Source: Elgaria multicarinata webbii (taxonomy: Eukaryota > Chordata > Lepidosauria > Squamata > Anguidae). Taken from it: 64,000 nucleotides of DNA. The position numbers and the translations under genes are program-made. Under the pieces are notes generated by a model, which was not told the origin of the DNA, ran no database searches, and was given only the letters and a program-made list of their open reading frames with translations. Each line of letters begins with the position of its first letter. Positions within the stretch are counted from its first letter, which is position 1. This document shows positions 1-14,220 of this stretch, piece by piece. The stretch covers positions 92,656,181 through 92,720,180 of the forward strand of contig NC_086172.1 of NCBI RefSeq assembly GCF_023053635.1, read 5' to 3'.

Positions 1-61
1 AGTCCAACCCCCTGCTCAATGCAGGAATCCACCTTAAGACATCCCTGACAGATGGTTGTCA
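1..61 (-). mobile_element. CR1 LINE 3' end fragment (cut by window edge)
   Basis: Minus-strand CR1 3' tail sequence. It matches the copies at 27912 and 41048 nearly base for base, for example the segment reading CTGCTCAATGCAGGAATCCA. Confidence 0.85.
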
Positions 62-944
62 ACAAATGTATTTGGAAGTTTGTTTGTTTTAAAAAACAAA
101 CAACTAGCTTAAGTATAACTCTAGAAAACTCGTTAAGACAGTTTGATATTTTACACTAAAAAAAATTTTACACTGTATTTTTGTCTAAAAATACAGAGAG
201 ACATCTATTTATTTTCACTGCAATTGATCTGTTCTTCTACTTTACACCTGGGAGACACATTCTTCTCTGTCTCTGGCATAAATGGGAATATTGGCAGCAA
301 ACTTCATGGCAGAATAGGACTGGCTCCATTACTCTCGTGTTGTAAAAACAACAAGATGACAATACACACTGTCTTTATGATTATTTATTGCTTGCCTAGT
401 ATCATAAAATTAAGCTACTGAGTAATTAATTGTCATTTTAAGTTGAAATTAGATAACATGATGGTAGCAAAAATGGGAGGAATTGTACCTAGTATTTATG
501 TCAAAGTGATTTAATGGCCAACTATGTACAAGAAAAATGACTGATAATACATGCACAGAGAAGAAGGAAAGAAGAGACAAACAAACAAACAAAGAAAAGA
601 ACATATCCAGTAGCTGAGCTTTATTGGCATTATTGCCTTTTCTCAAAATAGCAACAATCCAGAAACTGAAAAGAGTTATGGCCCAGTCCTGGAGCAACAT
701 TAGGGTTCACTTACTCAGGAAATGGAAACTCAGTCCTCTATCCTGTGAGTATTTACATTGCAGTATGTTATGGCTTCAGTGCATTATAGACAAGATGTGA
801 AGATCCATATTTCCTCACTAAAAACCCTTAGTCAGTGGTTTTATTAAACAAAGTTTAAGTAGTTAGGTTCTCAGTTTCACCTTTCAAGATGATGCAGAAT
901 TGTATTGCATATTATTGCAAAAGTTTTGCATTAGGGTTGAGGCT

Positions 945-946
<2 letters not shown>

Positions 947-1002
<56 letters not shown>
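947..1002. repeat. (TG)n microsatellite
   Basis: About 28 uninterrupted TG units; the valine/cysteine-repeat open frames here come from it. Confidence 0.98.
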
Positions 1003-1005
<3 letters not shown>

Positions 1006-1563
1006 ATACATGCCTATCTAACTACTTACACAAGCTTGGGGTTATATATTTTTATGTATGTAGTATATGTGGGGAGCACTATTTCTTGCTGTGACGTCAA
1101 AGGAGGGGAAATGCATTGTCCCTGTTCACATATTTGGGCTAAGTGACAATTCTATCTAGCTAAACAGTTGGGCAAATGAAAACTAAGACCTGGGTTCAAA
1201 TACACAATCTTTTCTGTTCTGTTCAGCACAGAAGTTAAACTCAAGTAAGGCTTGGGGAAAGCTCACTTTCCCTTCCTGAGGTGAATGAGGCCTCTGGCTC
1301 CCCCTCTACTGTCACCTAGCGGCAGCCATCACAACAGGCTGTAAAGCAGAGGCAGAGACGAGAACAGGGTCATTCCACTTTCTCTGCTGAGAAACCAGCT
1401 GTCTTTGGCCCTCCCTCAGCTCTTGCCATTCCAGCAGGCAATATGAGTTGTTTCTATCTCAGCTGGTCATTATAAGAACTGTAATCTTAACTTGCTTTTC
1501 TCCTCTCCTCTCCTCTTCCCTTCCCATCCCTTATTCCTCGAGTGTCATACCACCTAGCTTTGT

Positions 1564-1628
1564 AAGCTGCTCTGGGAGCCTTTTTTGATTGAAAGTTAGG
1601 GTAGAAATGCTTTAAATAAATAAATAAT
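1564..1628 (+). mobile_element. L2-like LINE 3' tail fragment
   Basis: The stretch GTAAGCTGCTCTGGGAGCC leading to AAATAAATAAAT is the usual 3' end of this LINE family: a short conserved tail then a tetranucleotide run. Confidence 0.55.
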
Positions 1629-1659
1629 TTTGTGAGGTAGCTAAATCCTAGAGCATAGG

Positions 1660-1872
1660 AATGTGCCTTATCTCAACTTGGACTACCCAGTATTGTCTGA
1701 CAATGTCTCTCCAGGGTTTCAAGCTGAATAACATCAACTGTTATTCCCCGCCTCGAGGTGGGTAAGAAATAAATGTATTATTATAACCTCAGCCTTTGGA
1801 GATCCCAGGCACTGAACCTGGGAATTTCTGCATGGAAAGTGCCCCAGCACTCAGTAATGGCTCCTCCTCTGA
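1660..1872 (+). mobile_element. tRNA-derived SINE, interrupted
   Basis: It starts with the 'CCCAGTATTGTCTGACA' body and ends with GAACCTGGGAATTTCTGCAT, as in the copies at 16545 and 24543. About 70 bp of unrelated LINE-tail-like sequence splits it. Confidence 0.55.
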
Positions 1873-2013
1873 CGATTTCACACGTCATGCAAAAACAAAC
1901 CTCAGTATACAGGGAACTGTATACTTCCTAATGAGTGTACTTTGTAAGCATGTACTTGACACATTATATTGGTAGGTGTACACTTAAAACATCTTGGGTT
2001 AGATCCAGACTTA

Positions 2014-2475
2014 GGCCTTAGCTAGACCAGGCTATATCCCGGGGTGAACCCCGGGATCATCCCTGTGCATCCACATGATGCACAGGAGATCCGGGAGGGA
2101 TCATCCCTCCCTTGCCCTGGGATAGAGCTCTACCCTTTGGGCCCACTTTTTCCGCGGTCCCGGGCTGAGCCCGAGACAGTGGAACGTGTGGCCTGTTTCC
2201 GTGGCTTGACCCCGCTCCGCACGATTACTTGCATGGAGCCGGGAGCTGCACCCATTGGAGGGGAAATTAATTTAAATTTTAAAAAAAACACTTACCTTTG
2301 CACACGACTGTTCGTGCGCTGCCGTTACTTTAAGAAAATAAAAAATGGCAGGCATGTCACCTCTCTTCCTGAGGTCGTTGCGCCTTACGTGTAAATGGGG
2401 GAGAGATTTTGCATTATCCCAGTGCGAGATCTCCCCTCCTCTGTACCGGAAGAAAAGGTAGGTCTAGCTAAGACC
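2014..2475. mobile_element. GC-rich palindromic MITE, Harbinger-like family (copy 1)
   Basis: Terminal inverted repeats share CTTAGCTAGACC (left) and GGTCTAGCTAAG (right). The flanks are TTA and CTA, close to the 3-bp TWA-type duplication of PIF/Harbinger elements. Internal 'ATCATCCCTGTGCATCCACA' is shared with the copies at 3978, 19418 and 39002. No transposase frame. Class assignment is inferred from end bases and flank length. Confidence 0.6.
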
Positions 2476-2734
2476 CTAGCCATACTTGGAAGAGAACCCT
2501 TGAAATGAAGGTGACTTCAGTTAAAGAAGACCCATTGAAATCATGACTAAGTATGATTAAGTCTGACTCTAAGCCCTTAGGTCAGTGTGGTCTAAAAACG
2601 TAACGTGCGGAGTCTCTCTTACCTGATGTGGTACTGGTAAGGCACTATTATCTCCATCTTTATTAATTTAGGAATAAAAGCGAGAGAGGGTGACATGCCC
2701 AAGCACTGACACACTGAAACTATGGATAGCTCTT

Positions 2735-2835
2735 ATAGAGTTCTGACTCACTGTGACTGAAACCAAGAGCAGATTCACCACGCCACTGTCACTGGAGACA
2801 CCAGCCCCCACAGTACCCAGGTCTCCAGAACTTAA
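2735..2835. repeat. GTTCTGACT dispersed repeat
   Basis: About 100 bp shared with 6437, 23812, 26552, 33237 and 35872, recognised by GAGTTCTGACT, AGAGCAGATTCACCA and CACCAGCC. Function and class unknown. Confidence 0.6.
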
Positions 2836-2999
2836 TCCAATGACCTGTCCTCTGAACCTATTCTGACATCTAGCAGGCTGCCTTCTTTTATATATACCCA
2901 GCCAACTTTTAAGATTGTCAGAGAAGGCCTTGCTGGTCATTCCAAAATTAATGGAATTATTTTATTTATTTATTTAAAACACTTGTTTCCTGCTCTATA

Positions 3000-3475
3000 T
3001 CACTAGGATCTCAGGACGGCCCTATATGTCAGGATCTCATGCAATACCTCAATGGCGGGCCTCCTCAGTAGTGGTGCCCACCCTTTGGAAAGCCCTCCTC
3101 CATGGAGTTTAGGAGGCAGGAAACACACTTGTTCACCCAGGCTTTCCCTGGCTTTTATTTATTTATTTATTTATTTATTTATTACATTTTTATACCGCCC
3201 AATAGCCAAAGCTCTCTGAGCGGTTCACAAAAATTAAAACCACAATAAAACACCCAACAGGTTAAAAACACAATTTCGAAATACAGTATAAAAAGCGCAT
3301 TAAACTGATTAATTAAACTGATCATGCAGTTCATCTTATTGCTCCACGTACTGTTCTTATCGCAATTGTAATTCTTTTTAAATGTGATTTTAAATATTTA
3401 TATGTGAACCGCTTAGGGATTTTATTATATTTAGCAGTATATAAATATCACAATTAAATAAATAATAATAAAAAA
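3000..3475 (+). mobile_element. L2-like LINE 3' end with a nested insertion
   Basis: Sequence resembling a non-LTR reverse transcriptase C-terminus (around TGGAAAGCCCTCCTCC) is followed, after an interruption, by an A+T-rich 3' tail ending in AATAAATAATAATAA (3305-3475). The inserted piece, about 3153-3305, is a minus-strand tail of a sister family with an ATTT run and TATACCGCCCAATAGCC. Confidence 0.6.
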
Positions 3476-3977
3476 AATTAGTGGGAATGCAAAGTGCAAC
3501 ATTTCTCGATTGTGCAGATCCTTTCCCATGGAGAGAAACCCTTTTATGTAAATAGATCTTGTATGTTCACAGAAATGTTCACAATGTAAACAAAGCAGAA
3601 ATGATTGACTGTGTGGTGAGCCAGAATGAAAACAGCTAGAGGTGCTGTTGTTACTATTAGTAGGAGTTAATCATGGCTGGTACTAGTTAATAACAGATAT
3701 TACTTGCAATAGTATAATCAGCTCATACACCAGCTACTTGAGATTGTTGATTTATATATACATTTAGTCTTTCAACCCACCCCGTCCTGAAAGCTTAGGT
3801 ATGTTTATTTGGATTTTTAGTCTAGCATATCTCATTGAACTATAGAATTAGACAGACCAAAAAGTACCAATGTCAACTCTCTACTTAAATGCAGAGCTAT
3901 CTACAGACCAGCTTCCACCCCTCCTACATGCAACTACCACAAGATCAATCTGCAACACAGAGTGCTACAAGCATAGG

Positions 3978-4442
3978 ATATGTCTACACCTGCCTTTTCC
4001 CCCAGGATCATCCCGGGATCAGCCCTGTGTGTCCACATGACACACAGGGGATCCCAGGAGCAGGCAGGGATAATACCTCCATTTCCCCGTGATTTCTGGG
4101 ACCACTTCCCCCCCCGGGTTTTCCCATGATCCCAGGGACCGCAGGAGATGTGGGCACCCACCCTGGCTTCTTCCCTCCTCCCTGCGAGTAGCAGGGGTCA
4201 GCAGAGGGAAGGAGCTGGGCCAGGGGGAGTCCAGGCACATTGGAGGTGGGTTTTTTTTAAAAAAATCTTTTTCGCTGGAGCACAAGTGTGCTCCAGCTCC
4301 TGACTTTTTTCTTTTTTAAAATGGCAGCTGTGATGTCTTGCTTCCTCCCTTGACATTGTGTGCCACATGTGAATCCAGGAGGAGGATCTTGCAATCAGCA
4401 TATCATGAGATCCTCCCCCTTCCCTCTTGGATATGTGGGCAA
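3978..4442. mobile_element. GC-rich palindromic MITE, Harbinger-like family (copy 2)
   Basis: It contains GGATCATCCCGGGATCAGCC, a TGTGTGTCCACATGACACAC palindrome and a terminal 'ATCATGAGATCCTCCCCCTT' block found inverted in the copy at 39002. The ends are worn, so the limits are approximate. Confidence 0.55.
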
Positions 4443-4505
4443 ATTCAACACATTTTGCCCAGTTCCTTAAGATAAGAAATTAGATTCAGGGAACAAATTA
4501 GATAA

Positions 4506-4533
4506 ACACACACACATACACACACACACACAC
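4506..4533. repeat. (CA)n microsatellite
   Basis: Short, slightly interrupted CA run. Confidence 0.9.
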
Positions 4534-6436
4534 GGAAACATCTCTCTCCAAAACATTCTGAAATTTACTGACTATTCTATCCAATCGTTACCTGCCCTCT
4601 AACATCTCTGCCCTAAACTCATGCATCTCAGCCAGTCAACAGCCAGTCACCATATAGAGTTTGCTTCTCTCTTGCTATCTACACACATTCAATTTTTACC
4701 AGCTCCCTGTCATAGCACTGAGGAATTCTACTGGGCATGCTTAGTTTAAAGAATTAATTATGTACAAGTAACTATAAGTAGGGGACAACCCCACCAAAAA
4801 AACATTGTGCCAAATATCCACACAGTAAACTCCTCCTAAACCTTTTATAATTACATTTTAACCCTACCTTTCTTTAAGGAAATTTCTCAGTGCTCATCCA
4901 CTCCCTTCCCCCCCCCCCCAATACCCTGGTGGTACAGGAGAGGTTGTAACCTTGTAAAGTGTAGCCCCCTGCCGGATACATGGAGCACAGCCCTTTTTGG
5001 CCCTGAGGCACTGCCATGGGAGATTCTGAGGAAGATTGCTGGTGGGGGTTGGTGAGGCAATTCTGAGGGAGAGTGGAAAAGAGGAAAGAGAATGGGGAAA
5101 ACTGTAGGGAGAGTGAATAAAAAGCACCAACTAGAGAAGACACTGGAGTAGAAATACATTCACACAGCATTTATCCAGCAGCAGCTTTGAAACCAGAGAG
5201 TGACAGGCTGAGGCCTACAGCTTTACTATAGCCCAGCTAAGAAATTCATTTTAGTTCATTTTTTACTAGAATATATGCAATTCCCACTTCCCAGAACTGA
5301 ATACGGACCTGAACATGGTCTGTCATCCATTCATTTCTGAACTTGCAATATGCTTCAAGCAACAACAAAACCATGAAAAAAATACATTTTTTTTTCAAAC
5401 TTGCTTTTGAAAAATGTGCGCAAACAGGCTTTAGTCAATGAGAGAAAACTGTGTACATTTAAAGAATGCACACAATTGATATTAGTATGGACAAATTATC
5501 TGATACTAATTTGAACAAATTATCTTAATCCATAAGAATCACGGGAAACCATAAGATAAGCACAGACCTCTTTGTTGAAGGCATCATTTTCCTGTTTCTA
5601 AAAATCCTAATAATCTATCTTCTCTAATGGTTTTAATCAATGTCCATTCTCCCATTATTAAAAAATATATAATTTTAACAACTCCCTCTTTGTCCTGCTT
5701 GGACTTGGATACACCCCTTAACCTCAACTCTGAATATAAAGAGGTTTATTTTTAAGGGGTTATCTGTTCTGTTTATTACCTCATGATGTAGCACAGGGTA
5801 AAGGCCATTCTGTGCTGGAATTACATTATTTGTTTTAGGATATTTAAATGATCGGAACTTAATACATTCACTGGGTAGTATCGCATGTTGCCCATGTGCT
5901 AGCAGGACACACTGCTAGCACAGCAGGAAGCTATCGGATCCCACAGCTATCAGAAATAAGTGAAATGCCCATTTCTGGAACAGGGCATGTCAGTAGAGCT
6001 CACAGAAGGGAGCTGCATTGACCTGACCTTTTCTGGAAATGAGTGTTTCTGCTTGTTTCCAGGACGGCTGTTGGAAGCACTAGTTCCTGTTGCACAAGTG
6101 GGTCCACTGTAAACAAACAATAGAAATTTGTCATTGAATTTCTTGCCGGTTTTAAAGTGCCAGTTACTGATGATACCAATACCATCATGCTCTAGGGTGT
6201 GCTGTCAGTAGAGCCTGTTTTTCCTACACTTTATCCCACCTCTTCCACGAGATTTATCCTCCTTTTCTTTTTGTCCCTTCTCAGGATCCTAGGCTAGATA
6301 GACTACAGTCTGGGAAAGAACTAGAGGGACAGAGTTCTATCTCAGGTCCATTCCAAGGTCATCCCTCCCCCCTGAAAGTCCCAGGACAGCCGATTCAGGG
6401 TATTGAACCATATCTCCAAAATGGGCTCAGCATACT

Positions 6437-6535
6437 TCATAGCTCCTTTAGAGTTCTGATTGGTTCTGAATGAAACTCAGAATGGAAGCACAGCTCCACT
6501 GAAATTGGAATCACCAGCCTCCACTGTCCTGATGC
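6437..6535. repeat. GTTCTGACT dispersed repeat
   Basis: Same family as 2735 (TAGAGTTCTGATTGGTTCTG ... ACCAGCCTCCACTG). Confidence 0.65.
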
Positions 6536-9002
6536 GACTTGTTCTCCTGGCTCAGGATGCTCAAGACCATACTCTGAAGAGGACTCCTCCAGCAGAGGCA
6601 TGAGAGCCCTCTTCAGGGTTGTTTTCCCCCCCTTTAGTTTGGGGTGTTGTTGTTTTTGAACTTCTGCAAACCATGGTGATCCCCCTAACACCAGCCTGCT
6701 GATACTTTCCTCTTATGTATGGATGGTGCCATTTTTGCTATGTAAGGATGCATGCTGAGAGAATAAGTTCACTATTAGTATTTCACTAACTGTTCTCCAT
6801 CACTAGATTTGCTTTTACTCATTAGGTTACATATTCTGGCTTATTTGCCTAGATTTTAGTGTATGTGTACTATGTGAAAAGTATTACATGACACAGTATT
6901 TCATTTAAAATTTGTGCCTCTGGTATCTCAGGCTTTAAATTCCATTTATCCATTGCAGTTATGAATATATTTATTGAGTGGGTATTCAAGTTTTCACAGG
7001 ACAAGTATGTACAGTGTTTAGCTGCTTTTAATCTCACTTTCTTCTTGTTGGTCAGGTAACGTGAGCAGGAAAACAGTCCCACATGGATGAATACATTGCA
7101 AAGAACAAATTTGAAATGTTTAAATAATGAAATGTGTTTTTCAAACAAGAGAAATTGATGTCTATTTATGAATATGTGGCACAGGTTACACATAAGGGTC
7201 ATGCAATACTGACTTATGTTTTTGGATGGGATGAAGGATCAAATAATAAATACTTTTCTATATAGTTTGATAGTTCTTGCATAAGAAAAATGGAAATGCA
7301 TTGAAGCATTGCTGATAACTGTTGCTCAGAGAAAAGGTGCTTCAATACAGGTGTTTTGAAAGGCACTTTGGAACCCTCAAAGACTTTGTAAATATAAGAT
7401 TTGCCTTCAGCTGCATGATCACATGCATACCACATGGCAATTGGTTGCAACTAAAGATAAAGTCATTTGAAAACCTGTAAATGCAAGCCTTAAGATAATG
7501 CAAGTATTTAAGAACTATACAGAAAGACATATGACACTTTATCCATGTGTCTTTGTTAAATGAACATTTGTCCTTATGTCTTTAAAAAGTCCATATGTTA
7601 ATGAACCTATTGATCTTTTTCTTCTTCATGACTACCTAGCTAGTTTGAGTTCTTTTGTGTGGTCTGTCATTAAATTATTTCAGCATACATCCAAGGGCTC
7701 CTTTATGTACACACCCATTAGTTTCTGTTTGTATTATAAGATGTTAAGTGTCTGCTAATGTATCCTTAATGGATGGCTTATGAACATATTAGACAGATTT
7801 TAAAAATGTTTACATGTTTATGACTTACGCCTTATGGACACTTTGCAAAAACCTGCATATAATATCATGAATTAAGGAAAATTATCCACTCACAGTAGCT
7901 TTTGGAGCAGATCATGGTAGAAGAAATCCAAAGGCTTCATATGACACACATACAAAACAAAAACAAAAATCCCAAGCTGAATTATGAATAGCAAATCCTG
8001 CTAATTAGAAAAGAACAAGAATGATCCAGTTATATCTTTTACCAGAGGAGCATATAAATAGAATGAAAGAGCATTGCCAGAATCGATGGAAACCCCACTA
8101 AAAACAAGTTGCCCACAACAGCTGCTCTGTTGGGCTGTTTTATGGCCATATGATGAGATGAAGCCTGGAGTGAAGCTATTAGTGCATCTCTCTCAGTCGT
8201 GTCTTCTACTCAGGCTAGCATTGGCTCTCCAAGGTGTTTTTCACAGCTCTGCAACTGAAATATTTGTAACTGGAGATGCCATGAATTCTGCATGAAGAGC
8301 CTGTGCTTTAGCCCTGAGCTGCCATATCTCTGAATAGTTTGTTTTGAGTTTTGAGTGAGGACCATTGTACACAAGACACTGCTAATTGGGACAGGATGTC
8401 TCTGATTCTAGTCTATGTGTAATTCATTAGCTGCAGGGGGACTGGGATAGAGGGTGGGGGTACCTCAGAATCCATTCTATGTTTGTATTTCTAATATTTC
8501 ATTACAACAAGCCTGCAAGGTCTACCTGAAAAAGCCATCTAACCTTCCCTCCATACTTTTACATCCCTCTAGAAAAGTTCACTGGGATCCAAAAGTTGTT
8601 GTGCAACAACACTCTTCTTTTAACTTGTAGTAAATATTTCATTACTCTCTCCTGCTCCACGCTATTTAAAGACTTAGAACTTGCTAATTCAGTAGGGAAT
8701 CTCAGAAGAGTGTATAAAGAAAGCACAGACACCTAAAAGACTATGTGTAGAAAGCATTTCAGGGCTCTCCTCCAAACAGCCCATCTCATTCATTCCTTTG
8801 CCAACCTGGCGCTAGTTCCCCATGTAAGATATTTACTGAGTCCAATGCTTCCAGTAAGTAACTACAATTGTTTTATGCACTGAATCATTCATCCAATTGT
8901 TCTCATCAAATGTGCTCATCTTCCTCCATACAACTATTTTCCAGATGACTTTTAGCCTTATCCCTCTTTTCTCTCCTCATAGGACATATCTATCAGTCAA
9001 TT

Positions 9003-9049
9003 ACACACACACACGCACACACGCACGCATGCACACGCACACACACACC
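9003..9049. repeat. (CA)n microsatellite with CG variants
   Basis: Interrupted CA run with ACGC variant units. Confidence 0.9.
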
Positions 9050-9827
9050 ATATCTTGAGGGGGAACAGAAACACCTCTATGTAATATATGTAATATATAG
9101 AAACAGTGTGAAAATTAAGAGAATGGATGGATGGAAAATATGGTTTGCTTTTGTGTGGTCTTAAAGTGAACATGTGTACATATACACACACACAAACAAA
9201 CACTGTAAGACCACACAAAAGTGAACCACCTTTTCCATCCAACTATCCTCTCCATTTTCCACACTGCCTCCAAACAGCAACTGCATGAGACTGATCCAGC
9301 CCCCACTGACGTCAGCATGTGCTTTGCTGATGACATCAGAGGGAGCAGAATCTGTCCCTAGATTTGCACAAGAGTATCTTTCTTTCCTCACAGCAACAAA
9401 GACTCCAATTTTGAGAGGTTCTGTTGTTGGCTTCACTCACATTCACATCAACATACCAAGCATAGAATCTGTTTTCTATTAATTCCAGTTGTGAGTATGG
9501 AAAGAGAGGGATAGTCCTCCTACCCTAAAATAAGATATATCTTCCAATAAGCATGTCTTGTTGTGAGTCACTTTAGTCTAATAAAAATGCAACTGCTAAA
9601 GTGAAAACTAAGCCTAGGACATCATATCTGCCCTTTGGCTTCAAAATCAGATTAAAAAGAATGCCATTTTAGCTCAGGCAAAAAGAAAACCTCAGCATTC
9701 AAGTCTTCAATCAACTGGCTTTAAGGAATGAATACATCTTCACCTTGTTGAGAGAGAGACAAAATAGGAGGTAGGTCAATGAAGAAGCTTGACAACAAAA
9801 CATTTCTAGGCCAGCCTGCCTTTCCCC

Positions 9828-9903
9828 AACCCAGTGCCCTCCAGATGTGTTGAACCATCACCCCCAGATGTCACATATGGAGAGCAGAGGTTGGGAAAGG
9901 CTA
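9828..9903. repeat. Pal-110 palindromic repeat (worn copy)
   Basis: Partial member of the palindromic family with CCCTCCAGATGT and AGGTTGGGAAAGGCT ends. Confidence 0.55.
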
Positions 9904-10908
<1,005 letters not shown>

Positions 10909-11096
10909 TTATCCATGAAGGCCAGGGCGCCCACATTAAAGGCGCCCACTGTTCTTAACCACCTGTACCCTTCACTCCCAGTGATGCAAAGTCAAGAGTA
11001 CCATGAAAGTTAATGATGGCAGATGCAGGGTCTTTATTGGGCAATGAAAACTCTTATCTGAGTGTCATTTAAAATAAGGGTCCAGGAGCCCACACA

Positions 11097-11115
11097 TCCA
11101 CACACACACACACAC
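11097..11115. repeat. short (CA)n tract
   Basis: CA run in the region between the KCNC1 CpG island and its first coding exon. Confidence 0.85.
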
Positions 11116-11349
11116 TGATGATACACTGCCTCCAAGGGCAATGATGGTGAGGGATGGTTGGTTGGGTAGGTAGGGTAGGTCTGAGTATTGAAGAGGAAGG
11201 TTGCTTCTTCAGTTAGATGTGGCAATTAATATATCTACTGGCACACAGCTGACCTGCAAGGAGGATGGAAAAGGGAATAACTGGGGGAGCTAGGTGCCCT
11301 GCAAGAAGAGACAGGAGGAAGTGGAATAAGGGGTTCACAGTACAGACAC

Positions 11350-11350
<1 letters not shown>

Positions 11351-11395
<45 letters not shown>

Positions 11396-11398
11396 CAC
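11351..11398. repeat. (CA)n microsatellite
   Basis: CA run of about 22 units upstream of KCNC1, possibly in its leader. Confidence 0.95.
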
Positions 11399-11749
11399 GG
11401 TGGGAGGAAGAAAAGGGGCAGATACCAATGCCCAATTGCAGAAATCAGAGCAAATCTCTAGAAGATGCTGATGCTTTTTCAACAAAATCGTTCTGTACTT
11501 GAGTCCTTCGAGGCAGAGGCAGGAGCAAGAGGTGGCTGCTGGAAAGAGCTCAACACGTAGCAATCCGAAGATGTAGGTAGATTTTGAACAATAGGACATC
11601 AAACCAACACACAAAATTCAAGGCATTGAAAGGAGTGGTGGTGACGATGAAGCAACAGCGAAGCAACACTGGGGGGTGGAGTGGGGGTGGATGGGAATAG
11701 AGATCTATCTGTCTATCTATTGCTTCTCCAGCTGCAGTTCTCCGATTCA

Positions 11750-12700
11750 GACAAAAGACCACGACATCCGTCCGCGGATCCTTCCCTCTTGGCGTCCTCT
11801 TCGGCTTCCTCACTCGCCGATGCAGCTCACACTTGGCAGCATCCCTCGAGGCGCCCTTGGCACCCGCCGCTTTGCCCCCCAGGCCCCCTCAGGGGACGGA
11901 TGGATGACTTGGGCGCGGGGCTTGCCTGAGCGGCGTGGTGCTGAAATGGACAGCGCTCCGGCAGCCGCTGGACAGGGAAGGCTTGAGCTCGCCGGATGGA
12001 TGCTTGCTTGCTTGCTCGTTAAGGAGCGGAGGGCAAAGGGAAGCCAAAGCCGGCAGAGCGAGGCGAAAGTGAACGCCGAGCGGGGTCTCTCTGCATCCCT
12101 CCTGCCCAGGCGGCGCCGAGCAGGCGATCCAGGCGGGCTGGGCAGGTGCCGCTGAAGCCTCAGGTGGCTTGCGCTGGGCGAGGAGAGGCTGATCAGCGCG
12201 TCTCTCCCTCCCTCTCCGTCTCTCTCTGCTCCCCGCTCCCTCCCACGCGCCCGCCGCCCGAGAGATCTCGCAGGTGGTGCTGAAGGCTGGGTGCCAGAGA
12301 ACTCGCCGCCGCCGCCGCTCTTCGCTGCTCAGTCCAGCCAGCCTGGTCTCCGGACACTTCAGTGCCGCGCAGGCGCGCTGGGCTCCGAATAGAGCAGTTC
12401 TCCCTGGGTCCTAATGCAGCCCGGGGGAGGGGGTGGGGTGGGGGGAGCAAGCAGGGGCGGCAGCTCCGAGATTCAGCCGCCCGCCAGCCCCCCTAGAAAT
12501 GGAGAGCGCCGTGGCAGGGACACGCAGCGATCGGGGCTAGGGGTGGAGTGCGTGGGTGCGAATGCAGGCGCTGGAAGCGGGTGGGCTGGGAGCGAGGGAG
12601 CGGCACCGGTGGATCGGCTTCACCGAGCCGGAGAAAAGAACCCGATTCTCTAGCCTGGGGCCACGTTCAGCTCCCCGCCTGACAAGATGAACGGCGACCC
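11750..12700 (-). promoter_or_regulatory. KCNC1: CpG island, probable KCNC1 promoter region
   Basis: About 950 bp of clearly G+C- and CpG-rich DNA, against A+T-rich surroundings, lying 1.0-1.9 kb upstream of the KCNC1 start codon. It carries GC-box-like runs and no TATA box that I could place. CpG-island promoters are usual for neuronal channel genes, so the transcription start is inferred to lie here. The transcription start itself, and whether the leader is continuous or spliced across the CA-rich stretch 10860-11750, cannot be read from sequence. Confidence 0.6.
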
Positions 12701-13068
12701 CCTCGACCCGAGCGCGCTGTTGGAACAGCGGCGTGTTGGGTCTGCCACGGACGTCTGCTGCTACCTAACAAAGGACGGGGCGGTGAAGAAGAGAACCGGA
12801 CCACAGGGGTGCCCAGCAGCCTGCTATTCGATGGCAGGAGAAGGAAAAGCTGCGGGGAAGGAAGGTCTGCTTTTCCTTGGGTATTTTGATTCGAGACAAA
12901 AGAGACCAAGGTATTTGCTGGCCGGATACAGGGCTCATATTGAAAAGAAGCTGAGTCAACTTGGGCGGGGAGGAGACGGGCGACTCTTCTCTCAACCCCT
13001 TTTGCCAGAGAAAGCAACATTTGACATGAGCTATGTAGTATTTTCATTCTGCCCCTGAAAAGCGTGCG

Positions 13069-13103
13069 CACGCATGCACGCACACACAACACACACACAC
13101 ACA
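13069..13103. repeat. (CA)n tract
   Basis: Interrupted CA/CG run just beyond the KCNC1 CpG island. Confidence 0.85.
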
Positions 13104-13854
13104 GTCCATCAGTATATGAATTTCAGATTCTTCTGGCACACCGGCTGCCTTTCACCAGGAGTGGCGATGATGGAGGAGGAAGACAGTAATGGCTGTTCCG
13201 CTGTTGGCCAAAAAGAGGCATCATCCCTGACAGACACATTGCACAACTTAAAAATCAAGCCAAACCCCCTCCCCTAAAAAAACAGTTCTTGCCTGCTGAA
13301 AGAAAAAATCCATGTGATGCTCGATTTTAGGTGTTTGCTTACCAACATTTTTACTTTGAAATGGAAGCATTTTGCTTGAAATGACTATTTGTGGGGGGAA
13401 AGATGCCATTTCGAATCTGGAATTTACCTGAGTACCTGGAGATTTTTCTTGTTTATGTTCCGAAACCTTTTCAAATGCTTCGAAATTTCAACACTTCGCA
13501 CCTTTTAGGAAAAAAACCCAGAGAAGAGCAAAAGAAGGATGCCAAGTTTACAAGTCATAGTTCAAGCTTGAGATATCTCATGTTGAGCATCCTAACCTTG
13601 GGGATCTGAACACACCTTTGGGGGATGGAAGTAAGTTGCATTGCAATCAATGCATTAAACTTCAACCTAATAGTTTAATGGTGAGCGTAGCATCCATGAA
13701 CCACAAGACACCTTTGTGTCCTGTCCAAAAAGTTTGTGGATGTTTAAAATCCCTCCCCCAACACATACCTCCATTTACAAATGAAATAGATCCAGCCAAA
13801 AACTTGATAACCCCAAGACACATTTTCAGTTACCAAGACTTTTTAGGCTAGATG

Positions 13855-13980
13855 TAGATAACTTGTGGTCCTCCAGCTGTTTTGGCCTCCAACTCTCATC
13901 ATCCCTCACAATTGGTTCTGTTGGATATACCTGTTGGGAGTTGTGGGCCAAAACATTTAGAAGGCTACAAATTGCCCATC
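13855..13980. repeat. Pal-110 palindromic repeat
   Basis: Inverted arms CCTCCAGCTGTTTTGGCC and GGCCAAAACATTTAGAAGG flank a central unpaired region. It is one of about twelve copies in the window; a short non-autonomous DNA element is inferred. Confidence 0.7.
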
Positions 13981-14065
13981 CAAAGGCCACAGTCATACTG
14001 GACCTTTCCACTCTTACTTTGTGGTCAAAGTGCATTTATGTACCATAGCATTAACTATGGCTATG

Positions 14066-14220
14066 GGGGGGGGGTCTACACTACTGCTTTTTAAAGTGCT
14101 TTAAAGTGCTTTGAAAACATTTTGAAAACTGTATATGGAGTGTGTCCTGGGCCCCAACAGTTGTCAAAACTGTTATAAAGCACTTTAAAGCGCTTTAAAG
14201 CAGTAGTGTAGATCCCCCCT
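14066..14220. mobile_element. Palindromic MITE (GTCTACACTACTGC family)
   Basis: Ends GGGTCTACACTACTGCTTT and AAAGCAGTAGTGTAGATCCC are inverted repeats. Internal CCCCAACAGTTGTCAAAACT is shared with 47832 and 59174. Confidence 0.75.

Noticed and set aside
8074-8295. 73-codon plus-strand frame in KCNC1 intron 1
   Set aside because: No homology recognised and no splice or promoter context; length within chance expectation.
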